Below are positions 24,156 to 32,208 of a stretch of 64,000 nucleotides of DNA, piece after piece. The notes beneath the pieces are model-generated. The model was not told where the DNA came from, ran no database searches, and was given only the letters and a program-made list of their open reading frames with translations. Both the position numbers and the translations under genes were made by a program. The stretch is taken from contig NC_014501.1 of the NCBI RefSeq assembly GCF_000147335.1, positions 4,232,001 through 4,296,000 of the forward strand. Reading direction: 5' to 3'. The first letter of the stretch is position 1, and every line of letters starts with the position of its first letter. Origin of the DNA: Gloeothece verrucosa PCC 7822. Lineage in GTDB: Bacteria > Cyanobacteriota > Cyanobacteriia > Cyanobacteriales > Microcystaceae.

Positions 24156-26544
24156 CCTCTTTTAAAGCATCTTTTGGAATCTCGACCGTAGGAGTGCTAT
24201 TAGTGTTTTTGGTTGTTTCTTCTGTTGTTTTCGCCTTTCCTCCGTTTTCAAGCGTTGTTTTAAATTCTCCAAAAGCTTTAATCATTTCGGTAGCCAGTTC
24301 AGTTGTTTCTGTAACTTGTTGAACCAACTCATTGATAGCTTCTGCCGATTCATTTAAGCCGGTCAAGAATCCCTGGGTTTTAGTAAAATGCTGTTTGTAT
24401 TGAGGTTTTGGGTCTTTATAATCTAATGTCTTTTCGCTAATTATTCCTTCTTCTATAAAGGCGTTAGACAATTGAGCAACATTTTCTCCTATATTTTCTT
24501 GAATCTCAGCTAAAGAATTCCCAAAAGCATAAGTCGCGTCTTTGATGCGTGCAGCCGCCGCTACAATTCTATTAGCTCTATTCCATAAGTCCTTAGTCCC
24601 CGCCCACACGGAAGCCCCTAATAATTTTGCCATCCAGCTATCAATAGCACCGCCTATAATTGGCCCGATGTCGAAGGTCTGGCCTTCAGGGTCTTTAATA
24701 CCAATTGCTCCCAGAACATTGTTAGTCGTTTCTATTAAAGTACCATATAAATTTTTTGAAAGCATTCCGGCGTTATGGAGTCCAATGGCAAAATTCATAA
24801 TGTTTAAGAAACGGTCAAGCCCTAGGAAATCCCATAGCTTATCAAATTTCCCCTTAGTGTAGTTGTAGGCAGTTTGGACGGAACTCCCGACCCCTTTTAC
24901 TAACTCGATAATGTTGTAAGTATTGGTTAGTATTTGAGCATTTTGTAACGCTAATCCACCTATCCCGGCTGTGTTGTATACGCTCGTATCAATCCCGTTT
25001 TTCATCTGCTTTAATGGAGCGCCTAAGCAGCCTTCTGGTTTTGAGGCATTACAAACCCCTGTTTCAGCCGCTTCGGCTAATTTAGGTAAGGAAGTTTGAT
25101 TTTTAATAAGGTTGGTAGAGATGGCAATGCCTCCTATGACCGGCACTAATCCATCAATAGTTGTTCCTAATTTTTTAACTTCGTCAGTTACTTTCACATC
25201 TACTTCATTGACTTGTGTTTGTAAATTTGTAGCAGTGGTCTCTAAATTAGTTACCCGATTATTGGTCTGTGTTTGGGTGTTAGATAAATTGGTGGCAGTG
25301 TTTTCTAAATTGGTTACCCGGTTTGAGGTCTGTGTTTGAGTGTTAGTTAAGTTGGTAGTAGTGCTTTCTAAATTGGTTACTCGGTTATTGGTCTGTGTTT
25401 GAGTGTTAGTTAAGTTGGTAGTAGTGCTTTCTAAATTGGTTACTCGGTTATTGGCCTGTGTTTGAGTGTTAGTTAAGTTGGTAGTAGTGCTTTCTAAATT
25501 GGTTACCCGATTATTGGTCTGTGCTTGATTGTTGGTTAAATTTGTGGTAGTTGTTTCTAAATTAGTTACACGATTATTAGTCTGTGTTTGAGTGTTGGTT
25601 AAATTTGTGGTAGTTGTTTCTAAATTAGTTACACGATTATTAGTCTGTGTTTGAGCAACCGTTTGGTTGTAGCTAAAGGTTGACAAATCATTTTTAAATG
25701 TTTGCTGATTGTAGCTAAAGGTTGACAAATCATTTTTAAATGTTGACAAATCATTCTTAAATGTTTGCTGGTTGTAACTGAACGTTGACAAGTCATTTTT
25801 GAAGGTTGATAAGTCATTTCTAAAGGTTTGTTGGTTGTAACTGAAGGTTGATAAGTCATTCCTAAAGATTGACAAGTCATTCCTAAAGGTTTGTTGGTTA
25901 TAACTGAAGGTTGATAAGTCATTCCTAAAGATTGACAAGTCATTTTTAATCGAATCAATCCCCGCTCCGCCGCCACCAGAAATGACCCTAGTTACGTTAT
26001 TTTGTACAGAATTGATAACGGAATTCTGTTGACCGAGGATAGCCCGATAACTACTTACCTGATTTTCTAAGCTGCCTATTGTTTGAGCCGTTCTCAGCCG
26101 CTCAATATCGGCTCGATGGGAATTTTGGATGGCTCTTTCAATATTTATTAGATTTTGAGCTTGTAATGCTTCGACAGAAGATTTCAGCTTTTGCAGCCCA
26201 CTGAGGTCACCTCCCCCGTTAAGATTTTTAATCCCTTGAAGCGCCTTAAGAGCATCCGCTTGAGCTTGAAGGGCGCGAGCATAAGCCTGATTAGCCGAGC
26301 GCGCTACCTCTTGAGCATACAAATACGCTCCATTCGCTCTGGCGACCCCCTGCTGTCCCCAAACCTCAGCATTTTTATATGCCTCGATCGCTTGAGCATA
26401 AGCGAGGTTGGCTTGCTTCATCGCTTGATTGGCTTGATACAAGGCTTTATTAGCTTGTTTGATGCTGAGATTGGCTTGTTCAATTGCCTCGTTGGCTCTT
26501 TCAGTTGCGCGATTAGCGACTTTTAAGCATTCTTGAGCCAGCAA
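24139..26544 (-). CDS. Long coiled-coil fibre-like protein, main part
   Basis: The longest open part is 801 residues from a TTG without a ribosome binding site. The same frame continues upstream to a TGA at 26638-26640 and, beyond it, into the 90-codon gene, so the natural product is probably 923 residues. In order: Ala/Asn-rich heptads (QANKALYQANQAMKQANLAY), repeats of FKNDLSTFSYNQQT, about eight 21-residue repeats of NRVTNLETTTTNLTNTQTQ type, then a partly hydrophobic region from about residue 465 (VPVIGGIAISTNLIKNQ), and a helical C-terminus. Such architecture suits a tail fibre, tape measure or surface fibre. Confidence 0.7.
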   Translation of the reverse strand: MLAQECLKVANRATERANEAIEQANLSIKQANKALYQANQAMKQANLAYAQAIEAYKNAEVWGQQGVARANGAYLYAQEVARSANQAYARALQAQADALKALQGIKNLNGGGDLSGLQKLKSSVEALQAQNLINIERAIQNSHRADIERLRTAQTIGSLENQVSSYRAILGQQNSVINSVQNNVTRVISGGGGAGIDSIKNDLSIFRNDLSTFSYNQQTFRNDLSIFRNDLSTFSYNQQTFRNDLSTFKNDLSTFSYNQQTFKNDLSTFKNDLSTFSYNQQTFKNDLSTFSYNQTVAQTQTNNRVTNLETTTTNLTNTQTQTNNRVTNLETTTTNLTNNQAQTNNRVTNLESTTTNLTNTQTQANNRVTNLESTTTNLTNTQTQTNNRVTNLESTTTNLTNTQTQTSNRVTNLENTATNLSNTQTQTNNRVTNLETTATNLQTQVNEVDVKVTDEVKKLGTTIDGLVPVIGGIAISTNLIKNQTSLPKLAEAAETGVCNASKPEGCLGAPLKQMKNGIDTSVYNTAGIGGLALQNAQILTNTYNIIELVKGVGSSVQTAYNYTKGKFDKLWDFLGLDRFLNIMNFAIGLHNAGMLSKNLYGTLIETTNNVLGAIGIKDPEGQTFDIGPIIGGAIDSWMAKLLGASVWAGTKDLWNRANRIVAAAARIKDATYAFGNSLAEIQENIGENVAQLSNAFIEEGIISEKTLDYKDPKPQYKQHFTKTQGFLTGLNESAEAINELVQQVTETTELATEMIKAFGEFKTTLENGGKAKTTEETTKNTNSTPTVEIPKDALKEGDYGS

Positions 26545-26605
26545 TTCCGCCGCTATAGCTCGTTTCTCGGCACTTTTAGCTTTATCAAGAGCTTCTAAAG
26601 CTTTT

Positions 26606-26649
26606 GATAAGGCTTGACAAGCTTTTGATAAAGCTGGTCAAGCCTTATC
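26606..26649. repeat. 13-bp inverted repeat around the in-frame TGA
   Basis: GATAAGGCTTGAC (26606-26618) and its perfect complement GTCAAGCCTTATC (26637-26649) are separated by 18 bp. The right arm contains the TGA codon that interrupts the coiled-coil frame. The structure would form in the mRNA just 3' of the stop. Confidence 0.75.
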
Positions 26650-26910
26650 AAAGGCCGCTCGTGCTGTTCCCAAAGCCTGAAGTGCCACTCCCCGTACGTC
26701 AGCAATTTGGCCAGTGGCTTGAGCTATCGCTGCCCATAGTGCCGCGATCGCTGAGAAAACTCGACTGAAATCTACCCCTTCCATCGGTTGGGTGTAGTTA
26801 TAGACAATATTAGTAACCTCTTGGGTACTGGGCTTACTCGCAAGCCCACCCATTAATTCAGCGCGTAGGGCCGCTAATTCCGCCTTAGTGGCGAGGCTTT
26901 CACAACTCAT
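26638..26910 (-). CDS. N-terminal part of the coiled-coil protein (ends at in-frame TGA)
   Basis: A 90-residue open frame: MSCESLATKAELAALRAELM, NIVYNYTQPMEGVDFSRVF, then an Ala-rich helix ending GTARAAFDKA. The stop is TGA followed by C. Reading through it continues in the same frame as PALSKACQALSKALEALDKA and on into the 801-residue part, with the helical pattern unbroken. The gene starts at the ATG overlapping the previous stop (TAATG). Either the stop is read through, or the gene has a single nonsense mutation (TGT or TGC for Cys would restore DKACPAL). Confidence 0.75.
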   Translation of the reverse strand: MSCESLATKAELAALRAELMGGLASKPSTQEVTNIVYNYTQPMEGVDFSRVFSAIAALWAAIAQATGQIADVRGVALQALGTARAAFDKA

Positions 26911-27947
26911 TAGACCTCTGTACCTCCACAGTAAGATTTAACCGAGTATCCGTACTCGTTGTAGCAACACAGACAATCGCCACATTTTAAAGGGCAAGTG
27001 CCGGGTGGGCATAGTGGCTCTTGACTGGCTTTAATTTTGGGAGCGGCGCAATTCCCAGAAACAGAGGCGACTTGAGAACAACTAGAGACGATTTGATTGT
27101 TTTGAATTGAACCGACACATCTTTTTATTAAGATGTTATTTCCGTTAGTTTCTGAAACCAAAAAGGCGTTTGGTTCAGTATTTATCTCTGAATAAATTGA
27201 TTGATAATTTTCTTTAAATTCGCATTTTTGGGAAATCTTTTCTACTGTTGGGTTAGTAATTTTCGCTTGTTGATAAACTATCTGATTACTGTTAAGTATT
27301 TTTAGTGTGTATTCCTTTTCTAGAGTTTGGCTATTAACTTTGCGTACGCTATTTATAACAACCCCCGAACATTTAGCCAAAATAGCGGTTTGCGTATTCG
27401 ACCCCAAACACCAAGAACCGGAAATCATTCTCAAACTATTTCTCAAGATAAATTCATTCTGAGAACATAAAATATGTCCTTTGTGTGGAATGGATAAATC
27501 TAGAGCATCAAATAGCCCTCCAGCATTTGAGCAAGCGTAATCACTCGACCCGGCGTTAATGCTTTGGGCTTGACCTGACGGATTTTCGTAAAACAATAAC
27601 CCCCTATTAAATCCCCAAAAAGAATAGCCACCAGGCACGTTTTCAAAGTTGCTACCTACACCATATAAAGGGATGCCTGTAATTGTTTTTTCATAGTCGG
27701 CTGCCCACTCAAAGGCAGAGATTAATGAGCTACCTTGATACCTTTGCCAAACAACCCGGACGGTCAAGTTGACAACATAAGTGAAGTCATTGTAATACTT
27801 GTTTTTTTCTTCAACTAAATAATTATCCCCCTGTATAGTTTCTTGCTCTGTCCCGTCATTCCAATTAAATTTGATTTTTGGTGGGGAATATATCGGGATG
27901 TCGGCACTGATCTCCCATATTCCCGCGCCGCTACAAAGTGTTTGCAT
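26910..27947 (-). CDS. Hypothetical Cys-rich late-operon protein
   Basis: A 345-residue protein with no recognised family. The N-terminal two thirds look beta-rich with many aromatic residues (IYSPPKIKFNWNDGTEQE, GYSFWGFNRGLLFYE). The C-terminus is Cys-rich (CPPGTCPLKCGDCLCCYNEY). Cys pairs throughout suggest disulfides, hence an exported or particle-surface protein, yet no signal peptide is visible. It lies 5 bp after the 122-codon frame and overlaps the next gene by 1 bp. Confidence 0.6.
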   Translation of the reverse strand: MQTLCSGAGIWEISADIPIYSPPKIKFNWNDGTEQETIQGDNYLVEEKNKYYNDFTYVVNLTVRVVWQRYQGSSLISAFEWAADYEKTITGIPLYGVGSNFENVPGGYSFWGFNRGLLFYENPSGQAQSINAGSSDYACSNAGGLFDALDLSIPHKGHILCSQNEFILRNSLRMISGSWCLGSNTQTAILAKCSGVVINSVRKVNSQTLEKEYTLKILNSNQIVYQQAKITNPTVEKISQKCEFKENYQSIYSEINTEPNAFLVSETNGNNILIKRCVGSIQNNQIVSSCSQVASVSGNCAAPKIKASQEPLCPPGTCPLKCGDCLCCYNEYGYSVKSYCGGTEV

Positions 27948-27951
27948 GAAT

Positions 27952-28278
27952 CTAAATCACATCGTCAGGGTCTAAATTTATAGAAGCTTCATTTTTGTAA
28001 AAAACTAAGCCTATTTGCTGCGCTCTGTGGGTTGCCGTCCCCCGTGAAACGAAGGTAGGAATGGGACGAAAAGAAACTGAAGAAACCCCCGCCGTCGGGT
28101 CGTCAACAGCATTCTCCAGATATTGGTCTAATCGCTGCATAAAAGCGCAAAGAACCTGAGAAGGAGAAGGGCTTGACCCAGATAACCCGTAAGCCACAAA
28201 ATCGTTAGTATCAATGGTGATTTTGGTTCCGGTTTGGGTTGCGGTGGGTCCGAAAAGTGCTTGCAGGGTCTGAGTCAT
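27952..28278 (-). CDS. Hypothetical first gene of late-type operon
   Basis: A 108-residue protein from the ATG at 28276-28278 (MTQTLQALFGPTATQTGTKI), chosen because AAGGAGGT lies 6 bp upstream. The open frame extends 14 codons further without a binding site. It contains a repeat-free beta pattern (SFRPIPTFVSRGTATHRAQQ) and ends INLDPDDVI. Proteins starting like this occur on cyanobacterial plasmids and islands as unknowns (recollection, not checked). It heads the leftward operon, divergent from an RHH regulator. Confidence 0.6.
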   Translation of the reverse strand: MTQTLQALFGPTATQTGTKITIDTNDFVAYGLSGSSPSPSQVLCAFMQRLDQYLENAVDDPTAGVSSVSFRPIPTFVSRGTATHRAQQIGLVFYKNEASINLDPDDVI

Positions 28279-28347
28279 AAACCTCCTTAAAAGAAAAATA
28301 GGAATATTCAATTTATACAACCTTTAAAATCCTTTTGTAATGTGAAA

Positions 28348-28373
28348 TATGCGTGACAGTTGTGTCACGCATA
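28348..28373. promoter_or_regulatory. Operator-like palindrome TATGCGTGACA-GTTG-TGTCACGCATA
   Basis: Perfect inverted repeat with 11-bp arms and a 4-bp centre, in the divergent promoter between the late-type operon (28278) and the RHH gene (28448). Probably the site by which the RHH or another element regulator represses the late-type operon (inference). Confidence 0.7.
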
Positions 28374-28447
28374 AATACGTACTTTCCCCCTGGTTGATAG
28401 CTTCAATAAAGTGTTTGATAGAGATAGATAAAAATAGGAATAAGCTT

Positions 28448-28603
28448 ATGGTACGCCCAAAAATCAACATTTCTGAACAAGCTTATGCTTCCTTAAAGGA
28501 ACAGGCCCGTCTCAACAACCAAAGCCCCAGCGCATACTTCGCGGAATTGCTCTTAATTGGATATCAACAAAAAATCTACCAACAACAAGCAAGTTCTTCA
28601 TAG
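28448..28603 (+). CDS. Ribbon-helix-helix (CopG-like) regulator
   Basis: A 51-residue protein from ATG 28448 (MVRPKINISEQAYASLKEQA, then PSAYFAELLLIGYQQK). This is a classic RHH: one beta strand (PKINIS) and two helices. An open frame from 28349 would start inside the operator palindrome and is unlikely. It lies tail to tail with the integrase, 20 bp apart. It could repress the divergent late operon or act as an excisionase-like factor; both are inference. Confidence 0.75.
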   Translation: MVRPKINISEQAYASLKEQARLNNQSPSAYFAELLLIGYQQKIYQQQASSS

Positions 28604-28623
28604 AGATTAAAAGCACTTTAGAG

Positions 28624-29856
28624 CTAAAAAGTGTCAATGGGTCTAAGATGTCCTAAAAGTTTGTCATCTAAATAATGTTTGCGAATTGTTTCAGCAGAAG
28701 AATCAACCCATCGAGCAATTATCTCAGGGCTAATCCCCTGGGCGATTTGCTCACTTATGAAAGTATCCCGACAACAGTAGGGTGTTGAATTACGCCGTAC
28801 TATGGGGTCAACTATTCTATCCCAAGCTTTTTTACAAAAATTACTATAATTAATTACCTTCCCCTTGGGACTAGGAAAAACAGAGTCCGATGGTTTAGGG
28901 TTGTTTGGTTTGATAGATATCAATAAATCATGAAGAGATTGAGAGCAAGGAAATTTTCTTGGTTTGCGATATCGAGAATTTTTAGACCCTTCAGAAGGAA
29001 CAATTCTGCCACCCCCCAATTGAACTTGAGCATGATTAAAAATAATAACAGAGCAATCCTCGTCAATTTGCCCCCAAGTCAACCCTATTCCCTCACTTGG
29101 ACGGCAACCGGTCATAAACCAAAATTTGACCAGGGGCGCGTAATACGAATAAGCAAAACCCGTCCAGCCTTTGCCGTTCCAGTTTCCTTGATGTTCTTCA
29201 AAAGCTTTTATGATAGCTTGTTTTTCAGCTTGAGTAAAAGCGTTTGGCTGTGGGTCTTTTTCCCAGTTATGCGGCGGCAATTCCTGTGACATCCCTTCAA
29301 AAGGAGAGATTTTTAAATTAATTAATTTGTATTTAATTCCCCATTTAACCGCAGCGTTTAAGTGAGTCAATATCCGCTTTGTCATACTGTTAGTAGTATT
29401 TTCTAGAAACCAAGCTCTGATATCTAGGGGCTTGTCTAAAGATTTACAAGGGCATTTTTCAAGATAGTTATAAATACTTGTCCGTAGGTAGTGAAGGCTT
29501 GATTCCTTAAGAGTAGATTGTTTGAATTCTAGATATTTTTCAAAAAGCTTAATGGTTGACAGTTCTTTTTTATTGATAGACTGTACAACCGTCAGATGGA
29601 GCTTAGGATGAGAGGACGGCTTGTACTTTTCCAGAGAGAAATCAAACTCTTCATGAAGAATATCGTCTTGGATCAGCTTGGCTTTAATTTCGGCTCGTTG
29701 ACGATTCTCGGGGGTATCAGCCAGCCCCAAATAAATAAAAGCTCGCTCTTTGCCCATTTGCCTAGCTACTAAGCGGGGAAGCTGTAGCCGTAGCCAGCCC
29801 CTATTAGATTGAACGATGACTGATTTGTTTTTAGCTTTTTCGTGATTGGTCAACAT
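28624..29856 (-). CDS. Tyrosine recombinase (element integrase)
   Basis: A 410-residue integrase from the ATG at 29854-29856 (MLTNHEKAKNKS). An upstream TTG at 29949 is less likely. The catalytic domain shows FMTGCRPSEGIGLTW (Arg I), PYCCRDTFISEQI (the box II Arg, with Tyr in place of the usual first His), then RWVDSSAETIRKHYL (Trp and nucleophile Tyr). It lies 120 bp inside attR, the usual place for the enzyme that recognises the tRNA site. It should catalyse integration into and excision from tRNA-Gly. Confidence 0.92.
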   Translation of the reverse strand: MLTNHEKAKNKSVIVQSNRGWLRLQLPRLVARQMGKERAFIYLGLADTPENRQRAEIKAKLIQDDILHEEFDFSLEKYKPSSHPKLHLTVVQSINKKELSTIKLFEKYLEFKQSTLKESSLHYLRTSIYNYLEKCPCKSLDKPLDIRAWFLENTTNSMTKRILTHLNAAVKWGIKYKLINLKISPFEGMSQELPPHNWEKDPQPNAFTQAEKQAIIKAFEEHQGNWNGKGWTGFAYSYYAPLVKFWFMTGCRPSEGIGLTWGQIDEDCSVIIFNHAQVQLGGGRIVPSEGSKNSRYRKPRKFPCSQSLHDLLISIKPNNPKPSDSVFPSPKGKVINYSNFCKKAWDRIVDPIVRRNSTPYCCRDTFISEQIAQGISPEIIARWVDSSAETIRKHYLDDKLLGHLRPIDTF

Positions 29857-29897
29857 AAATTTAGGCTGATAGATCAATGATGTGATCATATCGGGTT

Positions 29898-29927
29898 GGA
29901 TACAATTACTGCGATATCTTGGATACA
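29898..29927. promoter_or_regulatory. Two TTGGATACAAT sites upstream of the integrase
   Basis: GGATACA at 29898-29904 and 29921-29927, each preceded by TT, 50-80 bp from attR. They match the iterons near attL and are candidates for recombinase arm sites that could also autoregulate the integrase. Confidence 0.5.
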
Positions 29928-29976
29928 ATAAAAGAATGAACTCGCCCAAAAGCTTGCCCTATAAGGGTTTTGAGTT

Positions 29977-30031
29977 GCCTTCCAAGCTATTGATGCGAGT
30001 TCGATTCTCGCTGCCCGCTTGTTTTTTGCTG
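29977..30031 (+). repeat. attR (55-bp direct repeat, tRNA-Gly 3' fragment)
   Basis: Identical to 12835-12889. It contains the 3' 43 nt of tRNA-Gly without a 5' half, so it is not a functional tRNA. It marks the right end of the element and the original tRNA 3' end. Confidence 0.93.
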
Positions 30032-30056
30032 TCTATATATATCCTGAAATACAGTT

Positions 30057-30084
30057 GGATACAAATTGAGAGTCAATTGTTACT
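30057..30084. repeat. Left-end-like sequence outside attR
   Basis: GGATACA (30057-30063) followed at once by AATTGAGAGTCAATTGTTACT (30064-30084). The latter matches 13051-13071 inside the left end at 20 of 21 positions. It is chromosomal by position but resembles element DNA. Confidence 0.7.
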
Positions 30085-30091
30085 GGTGCTT

Positions 30092-31735
30092 ATGTTTCGA
30101 GTGATTCAAGAATCTACCTCAATGCTAACCCGTGATGGGATTAGACTCGATGCTGATATTTATTATCCTGATAGTTCGGAAAAATTTCCGATCCTGTTAA
30201 TGCGCCAACCCTACGGCAGAAAAATCGCCTCTACCGTTGTCTATGCTCACCCGATTTGGTATGCTTCTCATGGCTATATTGTCATCATTCAAGATGTCAG
30301 AGGAAGAGGTACATCTGAGGGAGAATTTAAATTATTTGCCCATGAAATAGAAGACGGAATTGATACGATTAATTGGGCTTCAGAACTTCCTAAAAGCACC
30401 GGACACATAGGAATGTATGGATTTTCCTATCAAGGAATGACTCAACTTTATGCCGCCCTTAGCCAACCCGAAGCCTTAAAAACCATTTGCCCCTCAATGA
30501 TTGCTTATGATTTATATAGTGAGTGGGCTTATGAAAACGGTGCATTTTGTTTACAAATTAACCTCGCTTGGGCCATTCAACTCTCTGCCGAAACCGCCCG
30601 TCTTCGAGGAGATGAAAAAACCTTTCAACAGTTATATTCTTTGTCGCGCAACTTACCCTTATCTGACCCTTTTACTGCTAATCCGGCCATTTTTCAACAA
30701 TTAGCCGCCGACTCATTTTATCACGATTGGTTAAATCATCCCTATGCCGATGACTACTGGCAAAAACTATCCCCTAAAAAAAAGATGCAAAATGTCGATT
30801 TACCCATGTTACATATTGGCGGCTGGTTTGACCCCTATTTGCGAGGAACACTTAACCTTTATCATGACATGGCTAACCGTTCCCAACATCCTCAACATTT
30901 AATCATTGGCCCTTGGGCCCATTTACCTTGGGGGCGAAAAGTGGGGGCAAAAGATTATGGAAAAGAAGCAACCAGTTCCATTGATCTTTTACAAATTCGA
31001 TGGTTTGATTATTTTCTCAAAGGAAAAGACACCGGCATCTTTGCTCAATCTCCGATTACTTTATTTGAAATGGGCAGCAACCAATGGCGGCACTTTGATC
31101 AATATCCCAATCATGCTCAAAAAACCTTTTATTTAACCAGTAACGGATTAGCAAGTATCCGAGATTCAGACGGAAAATTAAGCGAATCTCCCCCTTCTTT
31201 TAGCGCAGAAGATATCCTCATTCATGACCCTTGGCGACCTGTTCCCACATTAGGCGGTCATGCGGCTATACCTGCGGGGCCTTTTGAACGGTCTAGTCTC
31301 GACTGCCGCACTGATATCTTAACCTATACCAGTGACCCCCTAGAACAAGATTTAACCATTGTCGGGGATATAGCCGCCGAAATTTATTGTACAGCCGATG
31401 TTCCAAGTTTTGATCTGTGTGTCATTTTATCTGAAGTTTATCCCGATGGCAGAGTTTATAACTTTACTCAAGGATATAAACGCATTGAAACAGAAGAATT
31501 TCCCCTAAAAATTCCCCTGCAAGCAACTTGTATAAAAATTGCTCAAGGGGACTGTTTAAGATTGAGTTTAAGTGCTGCCTGTTTTCCCGCTTATCCCGTT
31601 AATTCCGGCACGGGCAAGCTACCTTTTGAAGAAAGACTAATAGAAAACAAAATTATTACACTAAAGATAAGTTATGAGGTTAATTATAAGTCTCTGATTA
31701 GGGTCAATATCACTCCTATGAATCCTAATTTTTAA
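30092..31735 (+). CDS. CocE/NonD family serine hydrolase (X-Pro peptidase-like)
   Basis: A 547-residue alpha/beta hydrolase from ATG 30092 (MFRVIQESTSMLTRDGIRLD). RGRGTSEGEF and IGMYGFSYQGMTQLYA carry the oxyanion and nucleophile Ser; LHIGGWFDPYLRGTL and IIGPWAHLPWG supply acid and His regions. The C-terminal jelly-roll domain (DILTYTSDPLEQDLTIVG) completes the CocE architecture. The frame is open upstream through attR, but codons before 30092 are att DNA. Substrates (acyl esters or X-Pro peptides) cannot be told. It overlaps the convergent DUF4278 gene by 11 bp. Confidence 0.88.
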   Translation: MFRVIQESTSMLTRDGIRLDADIYYPDSSEKFPILLMRQPYGRKIASTVVYAHPIWYASHGYIVIIQDVRGRGTSEGEFKLFAHEIEDGIDTINWASELPKSTGHIGMYGFSYQGMTQLYAALSQPEALKTICPSMIAYDLYSEWAYENGAFCLQINLAWAIQLSAETARLRGDEKTFQQLYSLSRNLPLSDPFTANPAIFQQLAADSFYHDWLNHPYADDYWQKLSPKKKMQNVDLPMLHIGGWFDPYLRGTLNLYHDMANRSQHPQHLIIGPWAHLPWGRKVGAKDYGKEATSSIDLLQIRWFDYFLKGKDTGIFAQSPITLFEMGSNQWRHFDQYPNHAQKTFYLTSNGLASIRDSDGKLSESPPSFSAEDILIHDPWRPVPTLGGHAAIPAGPFERSSLDCRTDILTYTSDPLEQDLTIVGDIAAEIYCTADVPSFDLCVILSEVYPDGRVYNFTQGYKRIETEEFPLKIPLQATCIKIAQGDCLRLSLSAACFPAYPVNSGTGKLPFEERLIENKIITLKISYEVNYKSLIRVNITPMNPNF

Positions 31736-32135
31736 AAGCCAGTTGTTGAGATTCTTGTTCCAACAGACTAATTAAGGTTTCATCTCCCTTAGCTTTCGCT
31801 ACTGCTAGGCGGCGTTCCAAATTTCGACGAATATTATCTAAATGCACCAAAGCGGTTTGATCCACATAAACTCTGCGCGGCTTTTGATGGGTTAGTGGGC
31901 AACAATTTCCCCCGGTGGTTGATTCTTGAACAGGATTTTCTGCATAAGGAACAGGACGAGTGCTATAACTTACTCCTCGATACTGTCTATAGAGTTTTGG
32001 CCGAAGCTGAGGAATATGTTTAGGATAGCGATAGTGCCAATCTTGTCCCCGATATTGACCGCCAATTTCCCCTTGATAGTATTCTACAGTTGCTGGTTCA
32101 GGTTCGTAATTGACACCTCGATAGGTTAGTTTCAT
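31725..32135 (-). CDS. DUF4278 domain protein
   Basis: A 136-residue protein starting MKLTYRGVNYEPEPATVEYY and repeating the same type of motif later (YRQYRGVSYSTRP), the short DUF4278 signature found in cyanobacteria. The C-terminal half is a helix (LDNIRRNLERRLAVAKAKGD). Function is unknown. The 3' ends of this gene and the CocE gene overlap. Confidence 0.8.
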   Translation of the reverse strand: MKLTYRGVNYEPEPATVEYYQGEIGGQYRGQDWHYRYPKHIPQLRPKLYRQYRGVSYSTRPVPYAENPVQESTTGGNCCPLTHQKPRRVYVDQTALVHLDNIRRNLERRLAVAKAKGDETLISLLEQESQQLAFKN

Positions 32136-32208
32136 CTGACTTTTGCTCCTATAAACAGTTTTAAGGCTAGATTTTGCTATAAATGTGTTTGAGCCGCTTA
32201 AATTTGCC

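Larger units (their letters stand above)
12835..30031. mobile_element. Integrative element of about 17 kb inserted in tRNA-Gly
   Basis: The element is bounded by perfect 55-bp direct repeats (12835-12889 and 29977-30031) that begin in the anticodon arm of tRNA-Gly. The tyrosine recombinase gene ends up beside the right repeat. Inside are a helicase, Bro-N and HTH regulators, a DUF3987 ATPase, an early-type operon of small genes and a late-type operon with an exported GH19-like enzyme. No capsid, portal, terminase, relaxase or conjugation gene was recognised. It is therefore called an integrative element of uncertain type (divergent prophage, phage satellite or other). Confidence 0.9.

Noticed and set aside
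25629..25976. 115-codon frame in the repeat region of the coiled-coil gene
   Set aside because: It arises from reading the 21-bp and 42-bp coding repeats in a second frame of the same strand; a by-product of repetition.
28349..28447. N-terminal extension of the RHH protein
   Set aside because: The extension would start within the operator palindrome, has no binding site, and is not part of the RHH fold.
29977..30020. Second tRNA-Gly gene
   Set aside because: Only the 3' 43 nt are present, with no 5' acceptor or D arm; it is attR.
12835..30031. Conjugative element or ordinary tailed prophage
   Set aside because: No relaxase, coupling protein or type IV secretion gene, and no capsid, portal, terminase or tail-tube gene could be recognised, so neither label is supported.
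29882..30091. Extended N-terminus of the CocE hydrolase through attR
   Set aside because: The codons lie in att and tRNA DNA; the hydrolase similarity starts right after ATG 30092.
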